Assembly (NCBI GenBank): GCA_020719775.1
Contig: DYPS01000006.1
Span: 1-53,290 of the forward strand
Origin: Desulfosporosinus sp.
GTDB taxonomy: Bacteria > Campylobacterota > Campylobacteria > Campylobacterales > Arcobacteraceae
Reading direction: 5' to 3'
DNA: 53,290 nucleotides
Shown: one piece after another, positions 32,773 to 44,802 of the stretch
How positions within the stretch are numbered: the first letter of the stretch is position 1
Layout: each line of letters begins with the position of its first letter
Position numbers and translations under genes: made by a program
The notes under the pieces: model-generated
Told to the model about the DNA's origin: nothing
Database searches by the model: none
The model's input: only the letters and a program-made list of their open reading frames with translations

Positions 32773-33912
32773 ATGTATAACAGTAAAAGTTCAGGTTTGG
32801 TTTAAACCTTCGATATTGAGGATGCCAATCCTTCCAAAAACAGTTGGATCGATCAAATAAAAGACAATCACTTCTTTAAAGCCATCTTTACTAAACAAAG
32901 TATATTGGGATGTTTGGTTGTTTTGGCCCTAATTCTCATTTATATAACTTCATCATCCTTCAATGATGAAACATCTATGAAGTTTTAAAAATGGAAAGCA
33001 TAATATGCTCCAAACAGCAAGATGAGCCCTGAAGAAAATCATTATAGATTTCAAATTTTCAAAACAAATGTAGATATTATAAAACAGCACAATGCTCAGA
33101 AAGACGTTTCTTATCAAATGGGAATCAATCAATTTGCAATCTACACTGCTGATGAATTTAGATAAACTTACTTGATGGCTAATTTTGCCTAAAATTATGC
33201 CTTAGCTGAGACTGAATCAATTACCAATGGAATGAAGACATCTCCAAATGTTAATTCTCATCCTTTAATTGTAAAAGCAACTTCGGACATAAATTGGCAA
33301 AAAAAGGGCAAAATAACTGCAGTTAAAAATCAAGGAGCATGTGGATCGTGCTATAGCTTTGCAACAGTTGGATTAATATAAAATAAATTTTTGAGACTTT
33401 CCAACCTAGCAACTGATCTTTCCTAACAGCAATTAGTTGATTGCACAACTGGATATGGTAATGTAGGTTGTAATGGTGGCAATATTCTTAATTCACTTTA
33501 TTATATTATTGCCAATATTAATGCAACGACTACTATTAAGGTAGGCATTACATCATAGAGTATTTACCCTTATCGTGGAAATTATGGAGCTTGTTCATCT
33601 CTTGGAGGAAACTACAAAATATCAGGAGGATACTATTATACTGGCTGCAACAATATTATTTTTGGACTTCAAACATCAGCTGTTGGATTGTATGTTGATG
33701 CAATCGATTGGCCACTCTATTCAAATGGAATTTTTACTGGATGTGCGCCAGTTGCTACTATTAATCATGCTGTGCTGTTGGTGGGAGTATCAAATGGAAC
33801 TTGGATAATTAAAAATTCATGGGGGAATACATGGGGATAAAATGGATTTATCCGATTACCAGCTGGAAATTCATGTGGTATTTGCACTTACTCCGGTTTC
33901 ACAACTTATTGA
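32773..33912 (+). CDS. Membrane-anchored cathepsin L-like cysteine protease
   Basis: A 379-residue papain-family protein. Unlike its two neighbours it begins with about 45 polar residues before a transmembrane segment ([14 protein letters not shown]), predicting a type II membrane topology with the protease in the lumen. I29 propeptide ([27 protein letters not shown]) and mature domain follow. The catalytic Cys is present in [11 protein letters not shown], where the near-invariant Trp after it is Tyr. His (NHAVLLVGV) and Asn ([16 protein letters not shown]) are intact. LSEQQ carries Glu as TAA at 33424. The prodomain-mature junction has an extra Asn/Ser-rich insert. No intron. The TM prodomain layout recalls apicomplexan falcipain/CPL enzymes. 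Confidence 0.92.
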
Positions 33913-34145
33913 TACTTCATCAATTTATTATTTATCACTTAGCCTACTAAATAACCATCATTATACTACCAAAGATACTATACGATCAGGAAAGTTCATC
34001 CCATCAACCAATGAAACTACCAATCCGATCTGATGGAGTATTAGGATCAACATGATATCATGTATAGATGCACTAGCCTTATTATTATGTCAGATTTTTA
34101 TTCTCTTCAACTATTTACAATAATATCTAACAAGTTAATACCAAC

Positions 34146-35679
34146 ATGTTCCTGTCCAGTTTCGGAAGAAGGGCTATGCTTGCTTCATCACCTAGATTCG
34201 GGTTTAGCGTTTCAAATGAATCCACTTTCTTAGAAATGGTCTCTCAGTACTTTGATAAGGCCGGAGAGGCAACCGGCATCTCCAAAGATAGACTTGAGTT
34301 TTTGAAAAAACCCGACTACTCACTTAAATTCAATATTCCATTCAAAACAGGTATTTTTTGGCTTAAGCAGACGCTGGTCTCATCGAAGTTGTCGAAGCCT
34401 ATCGTGTTCAGCACAAAACCCACAAACTTCCCACTAAAGGAGGAACAAGATACGCTAGCAGCATCAATCTTCAAGAAGTTGAAGCTCTTTCTTGTCTTAT
34501 GACAATCAAAAACAGCATTGCTGGACTCCCCTATGGAGGAGCTAAAGGAGGAATTAAAATTGATCCTCGCAGTCTCTCCAAAGCAGAAATTGAAAGAGTT
34601 ACCAGAAACTATACTACTGCTTTATGCAAAAAGAACAGTCTTGGTGCTGCCATTGATGTCCCGGGACCTGATATTGGAACTGGAGAGCGAGAAATGACTC
34701 TTATCAAGGATCAATATCAAGTTCTTTATGGTCATAAAGATATCAACTACGCAGGAGTCACAACCGGAAAGAGTCTTCATCATCACGGTATTCGAGGAAG
34801 AGAGGAGGCCACAGGATTGGGAGTATTTTACTCAGCTAGACAAATTCTCAACAATGAAGAGCAGTTAAATAAGCTTAACGTTACTAAGGGACTTAAAGGA
34901 AAGAAATTCATTGTTCAGGGTTTCGGAAACGTTGGATATTGGGCATCCAAATTTTTTGTAGAGGATGGAGCCATTTTGATCGGAGTTGCTGAAGCTGATG
35001 GAAGTTTCCTTTGTGAAGATGGTATTAACCCTGATGAACTTTGGGCCTATAAGAGAGCCAAGAAGGGAACAAAAGGTTATCTTGCAGCACATCAAAAGAC
35101 AGGCACATAATTCATCAACGAGGATGCTATCTACGAAAAATGGTATAAATTATGTTATTCAGCGATATCTTCATTCCAGCTGCCTTCGAGCAATCAATCA
35201 ATGTCAATAACGCTGATAGATTCCAATGTAAATTAATCATAGAGGCTGCTAATGGACCAACTACCCGTAAAGGTGAGGATATTCTTCTTAAAAAAGGAGT
35301 TAGCTTCCTTCCCGATGTACTTTGTAATGGAGGTGGTGTCACTGTCAGTTACTTCGAATGGTTGAAAAACCTAGAGCATGTGAGATGGGGTCGTCTACTT
35401 AGAAAATGGTAATAAAAATCAAAAAGAAATTTCCTTTAAGTTATCGAAAAGGCTACTCAAGTTGATCACACTAAATTTGTTGAGGCTGAGAAATTTTTGT
35501 TAGAAGGTGCCAAAGAAAAGGATATTGTATATGGTGGTCTAGAGTAAGTTATGTCAACTGCAACAAACTAAGTTTTGGATGTGGCTTCCGCTAAGAATTT
35601 GGATCTTCGTACTGCAGCTTACGTGCTGGCAATCAACAATCTCAACGAATACTATCTTACCCGTGGAATTGAAATTTGA
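34146..35679 (+). CDS. Glutamate dehydrogenase
   Basis: A 497-residue Glu/Leu/Phe/Val dehydrogenase interconverting glutamate with 2-oxoglutarate and ammonia, probably in mitochondria (N-terminal MFLSSFGRRAMLASSPRFGF looks like a presequence). Substrate-site Lys lie in KGGTRYAS and PYGGAKGGI; DVPGPDIGT and REEATGLGVFY follow; the Rossmann fold has GFGNVGYW; then CDIFIPAAFE, IIEAANGPT and VLCNGGGVTVSYFEW. Introns are 34351-34370 and 35143-35162 (20 nt). Cofactor preference (NAD or NADP) cannot be read safely. C-terminal ITRGIEI-like end is normal for the family length. Confidence 0.96.
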
Positions 35680-35874
35680 TGATCTTCAATGGTTTATCGT
35701 TGAATTATCGGGAAATAATATTAAAGAATTAAGAAATGACTATATTTGTGTGTTTTTTAGACAATCATATATAAATAATTTTATGAATGATTTTTTAAGT
35801 AATGAGAAGCATTCATATTTATGGTCTTTGCTTTGCTTTTGTTTAATTGCAGATCTTATATTTTTGAATATCTA

Positions 35875-36905
35875 ATGACATCATCCCCTTCTCCTGTTGC
35901 TAAAAGCAGTTGGACTAAGTTCGTTGACACTGTCCAACCTTTCTGGATTGGTGGTCTTTCTGGAGTTCTGGCTACATGTGTTATTCAACCTGTTGACATG
36001 ATCAAAGTTGTCATTCAGCTTGAATCTGAGTAGTACGCCAAACTCAAAGATCCAACAAAAAAAGCAGGTTTCCTGACTGCATTTAAGAGTATCTACCAAA
36101 AAGAAGGAATAAAAGGCTTCTACAGAGGGTAATCTTAGATTAATGTAGCATTGATTCAGCACTTGCTCGTCAAGTATTTTACACAACTAGCAGACTGGGA
36201 ATTTACAAATCAATCACTGAGTATACTCAATCTCAAAACAAAGCAAAAGGACAAAGTAACTAGTTGAGTTAAATTAGATACATTGTCTTTCTTTCAAAAA
36301 GCCTATTGTGCAAGTTTTGCTGGTTTTATCGGATCTCTCTGTGGTAATCCAGCCGATCTTGCCCTTGTGAGAATGCAGGCTGATAATCAGTTGCCTCTTG
36401 CTGATCGTAGAAACTATAAAAATGTGTTTGATGCTTTCGCTAGAATTACAAAAGAATAAGGATTAATTGGGTTATGGAGAGGTGCTACTCCCACTGTCAT
36501 TAGAGCTATTGTCCTTAATCTGGCAATGCTTTCATCTTATGATGAAGTGAAGGAAAGAATGATGGAATGGATGGAGGTTAAGAAATAAAATCTTCAAATT
36601 AGAGTTTGGTAATAAATTATTTATTTAGGGCAAGTATGGTTGCAGGTTTTCTTTCTTCTTTCTGCTCACTTCCCTTCGATAATGCTAAGACTAAACTTCA
36701 GAAGATGAAGAAGGGGCCAGATGGAACATTCCCCTATAAAAATATTTTCGACACAATGGGCAAAACAATTAAAAACGAAGGGTTCACTCATTTATGGGTG
36801 GGCTATCCTACTTTTTATCTTAGAATTGCTCCACATGTGTGCATTACTTTAATTCTTCAAGACTTCATTACCGATCATATCAAAACATATCGTAGTAGAA
36901 ATTGA
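35875..36905 (+). CDS. Mitochondrial carrier, oxoglutarate/malate type
   Basis: A 322-residue SLC25 carrier of the inner mitochondrial membrane with three repeats. The signature motifs are QPVDMIKVVIQ, NPADLALVRMQ and LPFDNAKTKLQ (Px[DE]xx[KR]x[RKQ]). GFYRGIDSALARQVFYTTSRLGIY and LIGLWRGATPTVIRA are close to 2-oxoglutarate/malate or dicarboxylate carriers (SLC25A11-like), a substrate call I hold moderately. Three introns: 36129-36148 (20 nt), 36256-36277 (22 nt) and 36609-36628 (20 nt). It follows glutamate dehydrogenase on the same strand by 195 bp; the metabolic link through 2-oxoglutarate is suggestive only. Confidence 0.93.
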
Positions 36906-37105
36906 TAATTAATTGTATTCATCACAACAAACACATTTGTTATCTAATCATTAATGAATTTTTAATTATTATTATTTAGTTTAGTTGAATAAAATGAGTC
37001 AATGTTCAAATTTAAACAAAAGTCTCAATCAAATGTAAAGTTTTTGATATTGTTAATATTTTTAGGCATTAAAGCTAATAATAAATACAAAAATTAAAAA
37101 TCGAT

Positions 37106-37529
37106 ATGATCAACATTCGCTTGTTTCAAGAATATATAACAGGATTGCAAAACAGTCACCCAGGAGTTATAAACAACATTTTTCTGGCCAACAATTAAAG
37201 TAAAGACTATCATCACTATAGATCATATTCTTTTCTCAACCAAAGATCGTTATTCTGAATCAAGCGTGCTTTCAACTCTTTTGAACGATAGCCTGTATAT
37301 TATCAGACTCAATCTCTCAGGAGAAGGAGACAAACATCCTCTCTAAATAATCGCAGAAGGAGACAATGAGTACACTCTCATATACAACATCTAAAATTAT
37401 TTTATATACGGCGTCAGTGTCCGTAAGGATAAAGTTAGTCTGGGTAGACAAATTGCTACAACTTCTCTAAAAGAGATTAAACTTCAATTTGGAAGTGTTA
37501 TATCTTGGGCCTAAGCAGATACAGAGTGA
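37106..37529 (+). CDS. Small protein, unknown
   Basis: A 133-residue protein with no signal or membrane segment. It alternates short beta-like and helical stretches (FLANNENHILFSTKDRY, SLYIIRLNLSGEGDK, YTLIYNIENYFIYGVSV), which could be a longin or roadblock-like alpha/beta fold, but this is a guess. One 22-nt intron at 37200-37221 is needed for the frame. It converges on the Glu-rich gene with 36 bp between stops. Confidence 0.7.
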
Positions 37530-37565
37530 ATCATTTATAGTCAATCATTTATTTAAAATCCATAA

Positions 37566-39602
37566 TCAGAAATCATCTTAATAATCTTCTTCTATTTAGT
37601 TTTACATTTATGGTTAATAGTCTTCTCCACAATCTTCTTAATATTGATCTTAATTTTGCTAACTTGAATTTTTTTAACTTTCGGCTTAAGAGTTGTACTG
37701 GTAGCTGTGTTGAGCAATTGGGGGGACAATTTACTCTTGTCGTTGATTTTTAAATATTTTTTATGAATTTTGTCTTTTAATTCCTTAATTTTGAGATCCA
37801 TTTGGCATGTTTTGAGCGTAAAAAGGCCATTTTTCCATTTTATCTACCATTGACTGCATGATAAGTTAATACTCCTTTATTTTTTCCTGATGTTCTATCC
37901 GTTCCTTAATTAACTTTTAATTCAATTTTTAACTTTCCTCAGTCCAATACCGTTTTTCATTTATCAAAAATTAGTTGTCCTCTCTCAATCTTTTATTTTA
38001 TTGTGCCACTTTTTCACATTCCTCACAAATATATTTATCAGTTTCAATAAACTCTAATAAGTTTTAAACCAACTTATCTACACGCTGCTCCACATTTTAT
38101 CCCTAGTTTAAGAGAGCTACAATTGGAGCTGGCTCATCTGTTTGATTGGGTTGTTCGCCAAAACTATTTAGTTTCTCAATGCTATGCTAACTGTCTTTGC
38201 TTTTTAGGATTTAAACTAAATTATTCGATTAGTTATTTTTTTAATCAAATTATTTCATATTTTCGGACTGTTAATTTTAGGTGTGGGGAAAAACACTTAC
38301 ATTGTTGTCAAAGTTAATCTGAGTGAATGAATCTATATTGGAAATATTTTATATAATTGATTTTTAAGGAAATAAAGGCTATTGAACTGCATTGATTGTT
38401 TTTGATTATTAAATGACTTCTATAATTTATTACTAAACCGTGGCTGATAGCCCGGCATGATCATCTATACATCTAATTTATTATTGGTTGATGATTTAAA
38501 TTTATTATTCTTTTGGATTTTCAATTGAAACTTAGTTTTCTATGATTTCTTGTTATACAGTCTTTGATTTTGGCTATTCTTCTGAAAAATATTCTTTATT
38601 TTCTTCTATTTTTTAATTTTATTAAACTTGAATCTATTGTAAACATATTTTTTCCTATATTTATTTTTTCTACTGCACCTCATTTTATTATTTGATGACT
38701 TGAACATCTTCAATAGCTGGCTAAATAATAAATTTGACTAAATCTGTTTTTCCTATATCGTGCCTGATATCTGAAGTAAAGATTTTCTATTCTGTTCCAT
38801 TTTCTTTGTCAACAACTTTAATCCAGCTTTTAGTTTATAATTTTTTTTCCTATTAAAATTATTAAATAACTTCATTTCCATAAATCGTATTATAATAGTT
38901 TGGATTGTCTCCTTCTTCATCGATTAACTACTAGCCAGAACCAGACTATTATTCTTTTTCGATCTGTTATTGCTTCGTTGAAAAAGGAATCACTTTGATT
39001 GATTTGGCTTCATTGCTCTATTTTATTATTATCTTTTCTTCAATTTATTTATTCTTTTATGTTATTTTCTGTTATATTTTCTAAACTATTTATACCTTTG
39101 GTAATTATATTTTATGAATGATGGCCTATTATTTTTTTTACTACTCAATTTTTTTTTATTGTTTGATTAATTTTACTTATTTTTCTGATATTTTTTCTTT
39201 TATTTCAATTTTTTCTTTTTCTTTTACTTTATCAATAACTTTTGCTGCCACAATTTCTTATTTGGCTACTTCATTTGCCCCATAACCCTTTTTCTTCTTC
39301 ATCTGTGATGATGCAATAAAAGGAGCTGTTTTTTCTTTGTTTGATGGTGGCTATTCTCTACTGAAATCAAGAGCTTGAAGAATATTATTCATTGAGTTAA
39401 CAGATGTATCGGAAAAGTGTGATTTTTATTGGTTTCTAATTCCTGAAGGATATCTCATATCATGAGATTATCTTAGACTTTAAATGAATCTTTCATCAAT
39501 TTTCTTCCAAAATTGTTTATGATAATGTTGGTACATTGAGTGTACAAAAGACTCCTATACTGGTCTGTTTATAGTTTCTGTATAACTTTTAGACTAATCC
39601 AT
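37566..39602 (-). CDS. Very Glu/Lys-rich coiled-coil protein
   Basis: A single unbroken 678-residue frame, with a large share of residues encoded by TAA/TAG (Glu in this code) and almost no GC-rich stretches. N-terminus MDESKSYTETINRPVEESF, then long Lys/Glu low-complexity coiled coil, a small more ordered patch (NYYNTIYGNEVI, KSWIKVVDKENGTE), then an ordered coiled coil near residues 490-600 (ICEECEKVAEENKRLREDN) and an acidic tail ending EDYEDDF. No catalytic motif. Around 37600-37850 all three reverse frames are open; I chose the one continuous with the rest. The function is unknown, perhaps cytoskeletal. No intron. Confidence 0.8.
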
Positions 39603-39735
39603 AGTAATATGATATGATATTAATATAAAGATTGACTCCAATTATACTCAACATCATCAGCAAAAATGAACTATTTTAATTTGTTGATGGACTCACTTTA
39701 TATAGCTTTAACTTATTATAATACTAAAAGTTAGC

Positions 39736-40409
39736 ATGAGAGATATCGGCAAGTATGTCACCAATGCTGACAGCAAACATCAGTTTATCAGAAATATTCA
39801 AGAAAAATATACAGTGGGGAAGAGACAAACAATCAATAACTATGTGGATGATAAAATTAAGGAAAATTTAAAAGCTGAGCTACATTTTCGCTATGGGTAA
39901 GAGCAATTAAACGTAAAGAAAGTTATATTCCCATTGGGCGAAACGTATTTTTTACATGATTCAGAAATGTTAATAATTAGGGAAATTATCGAAGCTACAG
40001 TGGCATAAAAAAAAATTATACTAACGTCTATAAAAGTATAATTAATAAGCCAGATAATTTGAAGAAAACATAATTTAAATTCAATAAATAAATTAAATTT
40101 AGCTTTAATAGATAAACAAAGACAAAGAGACAAAGTAGTGTCACAGAACGTGATGAAAGACATATCATTGAGTCATCAAAAATGATTCTATTAAAAAACG
40201 TTATTCAAACTGAAGACTCTCCAATAAAAAGATTCTATGAATAATTGTCTAACGTATAATCAACAGCAGAAGATATAAGAAAAAACCAATTAAAAATGAT
40301 TCAATAAAAGCGCTAAACAATGTCCCGCCAGGAGAAATAGAAAGATAGTGCAACAATAGCTTCAGTTTAAAATTTGCTGAAGACCATCCGCAATACCCTA
40401 AATAAATGA
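39736..40409 (+). CDS. Unknown protein with frame break at an A9 run
   Basis: The first frame from ATG 39736 is coding-like (MRDIGKYVTNADSKHQFI, then LGETYFLHDSEMLIIREI) up to the nine-A run at 40007-40015. The sequence after it is coding-like in another frame (NYTNVYKSIINKPDNLKKT, then RDERHIIESSKMILLKNV) to TGA 40407-40409. One extra A would make a single protein of about 225 residues. Without it, frame one stops at about 40053. A 14-nt GT...AG segment (40038-40051) would also fix the frame but is shorter than any intron here. So: sequencing/assembly error, programmed frameshift, or a broken gene. No family recognised. Confidence 0.55.
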
Positions 40410-40582
40410 TAATTCTTCACTACTTTGATATTTAAATCATCACAAAGATGTCATTTCAGTCTATTTATGTTTGGATAGTCTAACTGCATCTTTTCTATAT
40501 TTTGACTGTTCACATTAATTTCTGTTTCAGTATATACAGGCAGTAATAGAGGAGTAATGAGCTGAGAATATAATAAATTTAA

Positions 40583-42340
40583 ATGCGTAATCGCTATTTC
40601 TCACCTGAATCCATCAGCTACTCAGCCAACCTCAATGCTAACCAAAGCAGCAATACCAGACTGCATTGGATGGGCTCTACCAGCAAACTTCAAAACTCTA
40701 ACTCTGTTTTACTTTGCGAGTCAGAAAGAAAAATAGGAGCTTATTCCTACGATATTTCACGTTAAATTGGATCGGGCTATAGCAGCAAAGTCTATAAGGG
40801 GCGTTGCACACGTGATTCTTCTTAGTGCGCAGTTAAGGTAATCGAACTAAAGAAGTACAGTGAATCCAGTCTACGCATGTTATAGAGTTAAATTCAAATT
40901 CTGAAGAGTTTGGAACACCCTAACGTTATCAAGTGCTTATAGGTATATAAAACTGCTACACATTGCTTTATTATTACTGAGTTATGTGCTCATGGTGATC
41001 TCTTAACTTATCTAACAAGAAGGGGAAAACTACAGGAAACTGTTGCAATTGAGATAATGTCTTAAATTATCGAGGGAGTTAAATATTTGTTGAGAAAAGG
41101 AATTTTGCATAGAGATCTGAAACCGGCAAATATTTTGAATAATGGGAAGTGCTGGAAAATTGCAGATTTCGGCTTTGCTATATACTCATAGTGTGAAATA
41201 AAGACTAAATACAATGTTGGAACTCCTCTATACATGCCTTTATAGGCCTTAGTCAAAAATATTTACTCTCCGCTCTCCGACATCTTTTCTATAGGCGTTA
41301 TTTTCTATGAATTACTGACAGGTGTAACTCCATGGGAGTGCAAAAACGAAAAAGAGTTAATAAAGAAGATGAAAACATTGCCATATGATCTCACTGAACG
41401 CTTTAAGATATCGACTAACATAAGATAGATGCTTGAGAAACTTTGTTCAATTTAACTCAATAAACGCATGACAAAAGAATAGTTTATGAGATTGAAATTA
41501 AAAAAAGAAGGAGAAAATCCATAGGAAAAGAAGGGGCAAAGTAAATTAGTGCTATAGCGCAGCCAAAGCTAATTTTTGCATTAATAATTGCTAAAAAGTA
41601 ACTCCAGCATGAATATAATGAGTGGTAAAATATTGAAAGAAGAGAAGACAGTGGTTGCAGTGGACAGTCGAACCTAAACTAAAAATAATCATATTCTCAT
41701 TAACCAGCTGCATTATTGTAGGTTCATTTACTATCTGACTAGAAATTTAAATCATATGCTTGTTTCACCAAAGAGCAAAAATAAACTAACTTTAATTTTG
41801 TATAAGCATCTGCAGAAACTTATTAAACATTTAGCTGATGAAAAACAAAATTGTTTTAATTTGAAAAATTGGGATATTTTCAAATAATCCAAAAAATATT
41901 ACTCAACTCTTCTCACCATGAAAGAGTACTCAGTACGCTATTAAAAATAGTATCTAAACTTTTTGAAACAAACCGAACTATCCACCATCAGATAAATCAA
42001 CAAGGAACTCACATAGCTCTCATCACCTGATCCTTTCACCAATACATTTTATAGGACAATGATGAGCACGATTGCTCCAATTATACGCTAGGCTAATCAC
42101 AACGCCACTCTCTCTTTGGCTGATCCTCCTCAGCCATTAACACCCTAATTAAGAGCGAATATTTAAGCTTTGAAATCGTTGTTTAAATATTACAATTTAC
42201 TGCAACTTTCCCATCAATAATTTTAAAACTATGAAATATTCGAGAAGAAAAGTGATATCAAAGTGCAAATAGATTATCGTACTTCCACTTTGACAGCGGA
42301 ACAATTCATTGAATTGAGACAAGAATTAAAATTCATCTGA
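40583..42340 (+). CDS. ULK/ATG1-like serine/threonine protein kinase
   Basis: A 585-residue kinase with a complete N-terminal catalytic domain starting about residue 54: glycine loop IGSGYSSKVYKG, VAIK-type Lys in CAVKVIELKKY, HPNVIKCLEV, HGDLLTYL, catalytic loop LHRDLKPANIL, DFG in KIADFGFA, activation segment end VGTPLYMPLEAL (Glu of APE encoded by TAG) and SDIFSIGVIFYELLTG. The loop sequence and hydrophobic IADFGFA fit the ULK/ATG1 group, so a role in autophagy or related signalling is possible. The 300-residue C-terminal part is helical and Lys-rich, without a recognised domain. No intron. Confidence 0.88.
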
Positions 42341-42780
42341 TTTTTTATATATTTGAGTTGCAAATTATTATCATAAAAAATGGCATTTTGCTTCTTTAAG
42401 TTGACTTATTATGCAAATAATTTAAAGTTAATTAAGATAAATAATAAATAATATTATATTTATATGTAATTCTCCTATTTTGCTGTTTATTAAATAACTC
42501 AATCAATATCAAGTTTACTGTGTTTGATTTATGATTTGATATAATTATCTAACAGAATGTGATTTTTTCCCTTTCATACAATTATTATATTTTATTTCTA
42601 TTTTGTATTTTTATTATTTAGCTTCTTATAAGTTTCTATCAATCATTAGCCTCAAAAGAGTTAAATATTTTCATTTTCATAGATCTTTATTATTTGCATA
42701 TTTAGATCAATTCATTAAAAATAAAAATATGCTGAAATCGATATATTACTGTTCAAAACAAAGAGTAATAAATCATCATT
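42341..42780. other. AT-rich intergenic region
   Basis: 440 bp between the 3' ends of the kinase gene (forward) and the CXC gene (reverse). AT-rich, no frame worth calling, no hairpin terminator recognised by eye. Confidence 0.5.
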
Positions 42781-43371
42781 TCAAGCATTTACTTCAATTT
42801 CCATTCTTGAATCCATAAAATCATCATGGTGATGTGGCTTACCATTCTGACAATCCAAACATTAACATTATTAAGTACATTTCATACCTGCCCGATAACA
42901 TTCACAATAATTTTTGCGGCATTAAGATTTTTTACAAGTGCATCGCTTGAGGGGTACAAATGCTGGAACTCCTTTGAATGTATCTGGATGCCGAAAATTT
43001 GCCATTTGTTGGGCTTTGTATATTTGGTATTGACAATCAGCTTTGTTACAGCAACTATTGCATTCGCATCTCTCGTTGCATAGTCGCCCTTTTGAAAAGC
43101 ATTCACAGTACATTTTGAGACAGTCAATTTTGGAACATTTGCAGCCCTGGTGGCTCTGTGAGCGTGGAGATAGATTTAACTAGGAAATGGTGCGAAGAAT
43201 GCTTTCGTTTTGAGAAAAAGTACAACTTTCATCAAGTAAAAGATCAAACAGATCTTTGCTTGGTGAAATTTTCAACCTATACTTCTCTATATCATGTTCG
43301 GGCATTAATTTCAATGACCCCGATGACTCAGATGAGTTCCTTGATTTGTTTTTTAAATTTTGGCGATTCAT
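42781..43371 (-). CDS. CXC-domain DNA-binding protein (tesmin/TSO1/LIN54 type)
   Basis: A 196-residue nuclear protein with two CXC (CRC) cysteine-rich repeats that bind zinc and DNA (CHR-like elements in LIN54). Repeat one: GCKCSKIDCLKMYCECFSKG followed by CNERCECNSCCN. Linker: FRHPDTFKGVPAFVP. Repeat two: RCTCKKSECRKNYCECYRAG followed by CTEECECLDCQN. The conserved RNPxAF linker is only loosely kept. The N-terminal 75 residues are Ser-rich. Start 43371 is the first ATG after an upstream in-frame TGA; an additional 5' exon cannot be excluded. LIN54-type proteins regulate cell-cycle genes in DREAM/MuvB complexes; that role here is inference. Confidence 0.92.
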
Positions 43372-43577
43372 CAATTCAATACTATAATAATAAGTCAGTT
43401 TTGGTTCTCTGATTTATGAAAAATAGTCATGCAGCAGCAATCAACAAAATAATAAATCACTATCTGAAAGTATTGTTTGTCGAACAGAAATAGTTTTGTA
43501 AATTGCATAAAACATATGAGAGATGATGATAGTACAATTTATTTTGATGATTGAGAGGATAAGATTAAAACAAAAAA

Positions 43578-44159
43578 TCAAGCTGAGAATAGATCTTTGG
43601 AAAGATGAGAATGATTCATTTTTCTTCTCATTAGCATTTTGCTAGAGTTTTATGATGTATTAAACTGTCTTTCATATTTAAATTGACTCACCTTGGAAAT
43701 GGGAGACAAATCACTCAAATCCTATTCATTAATTTTGAAATTATTATGGAACTAACTAATTGCACTCTCGCACTCAGCTCCAATGTTCTTCACTTCTTGA
43801 CTCTTTGTAGATTTGGCATCAATTGTCTCTAACAATTTTTGATGACTACTGTGAACTGGTTCTACTGAACTGATAAATGGAACATTGGCAATACGAATAT
43901 TGGCTAAATTGATATTTCGACTTGACGAAGATAGTTAATTTTTGAATTCACTGTTTGCAAGTATTAAATTAATTTTTTATACATTTTCAGACATTTATTT
44001 CAGTTGCTGCATGGCATATAAATATCCTACACTCTCTGTACTCTTCCATTCGAATTCTTCTTCTCCTTGCTTACGAGATTACTAAAATTTCACAGACAAA
44101 TGATGCTATGATTATTGCTTTATGGATTATATCTAACTTTAGTTGAATAATTTCATCAT
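43578..44159 (-). CDS. Unknown hydrophilic protein
   Basis: A 193-residue frame from a double ATG at 44159. N-terminal 35 residues are Gln/Ser/His-rich, followed by a coiled-coil stretch (YLYAMQQLKEMSENVEKINL) and Ser/Asn-rich sequence (NINLANIRIANVPFISSVE). A GT...AG segment of 23 nt near the end was not removed because the frame stays open and ends normally. No family recognised. It lies head-to-tail with the CXC gene (206 bp upstream of its start). Confidence 0.65.
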
Positions 44160-44802
44160 GTGCGGCATATGTCTTGAATTTCCTTCATATATCTATGGTT
44201 ATTATACTATATTTTATTCTTTATTTTAGTTATTGCATTTCAGTTGATTTGGTTAAAATTCAAAGGATTCGCACATTTGTGAATGCTCCATTAGTGAAAA
44301 ATATCCATTTTTTGGATTTCTGTTCAATTAGCGATTCTCATAGTTTTTACCAGCATTTATTTTCCCGCTTTAAAGATGGGGGCTGTGATTATAGGACTGA
44401 AACAATACTTTGGGTGTGATATTAGATGAAGTGGCAGAATCAAGTACTCGAATGGGGGATAGTTAATTGGATTGAGTGAGAAATTGAATAGTGGCTATGC
44501 TTGAATCATGAGTTTGGTAGAAGGAAGAAGAGATATCAAATGACATTGTTATTAATTTGAATTAACAATAACTGTTTATTGTTAATAATATTTTTTGCAT
44601 TAGGTTAGTCAAATATGTTGTAGTAATATTCATAAACTCATTTATGAAATGATCTTTATTCTTTTTCATCTTATTTAGGCATGATTTAATGCTTATTTGC
44701 CTAAATTCAAAAGTTCCCTTTTATTACTGCTTTAATATAAAATAAAATATATTCGTGATTGAATTTAAATAATTGAATTAAACAAATCAAGGCTGTCAAC
44801 AA
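44160..44802. other. Intergenic region
   Basis: 643 bp between the TLDc gene end and the start of the 43578-44159 gene, both reverse. A forward 81-codon frame at 44174-44419 starts in hydrophobic AT-rich sequence and has no support. Nothing else recognised. Confidence 0.45.

Noticed and set aside
37592-37801. Reverse frame beginning MDLKIKELKDKIHKK
   Set aside because: It is one of three simultaneously open frames; the frame continuous with the 678-residue gene explains the region better.
40038-40051. 14-nt GT...AG intron fixing the frame at 39736-40409
   Set aside because: Far below the 20-26 nt range of all confident introns; the A9 run is a simpler explanation.
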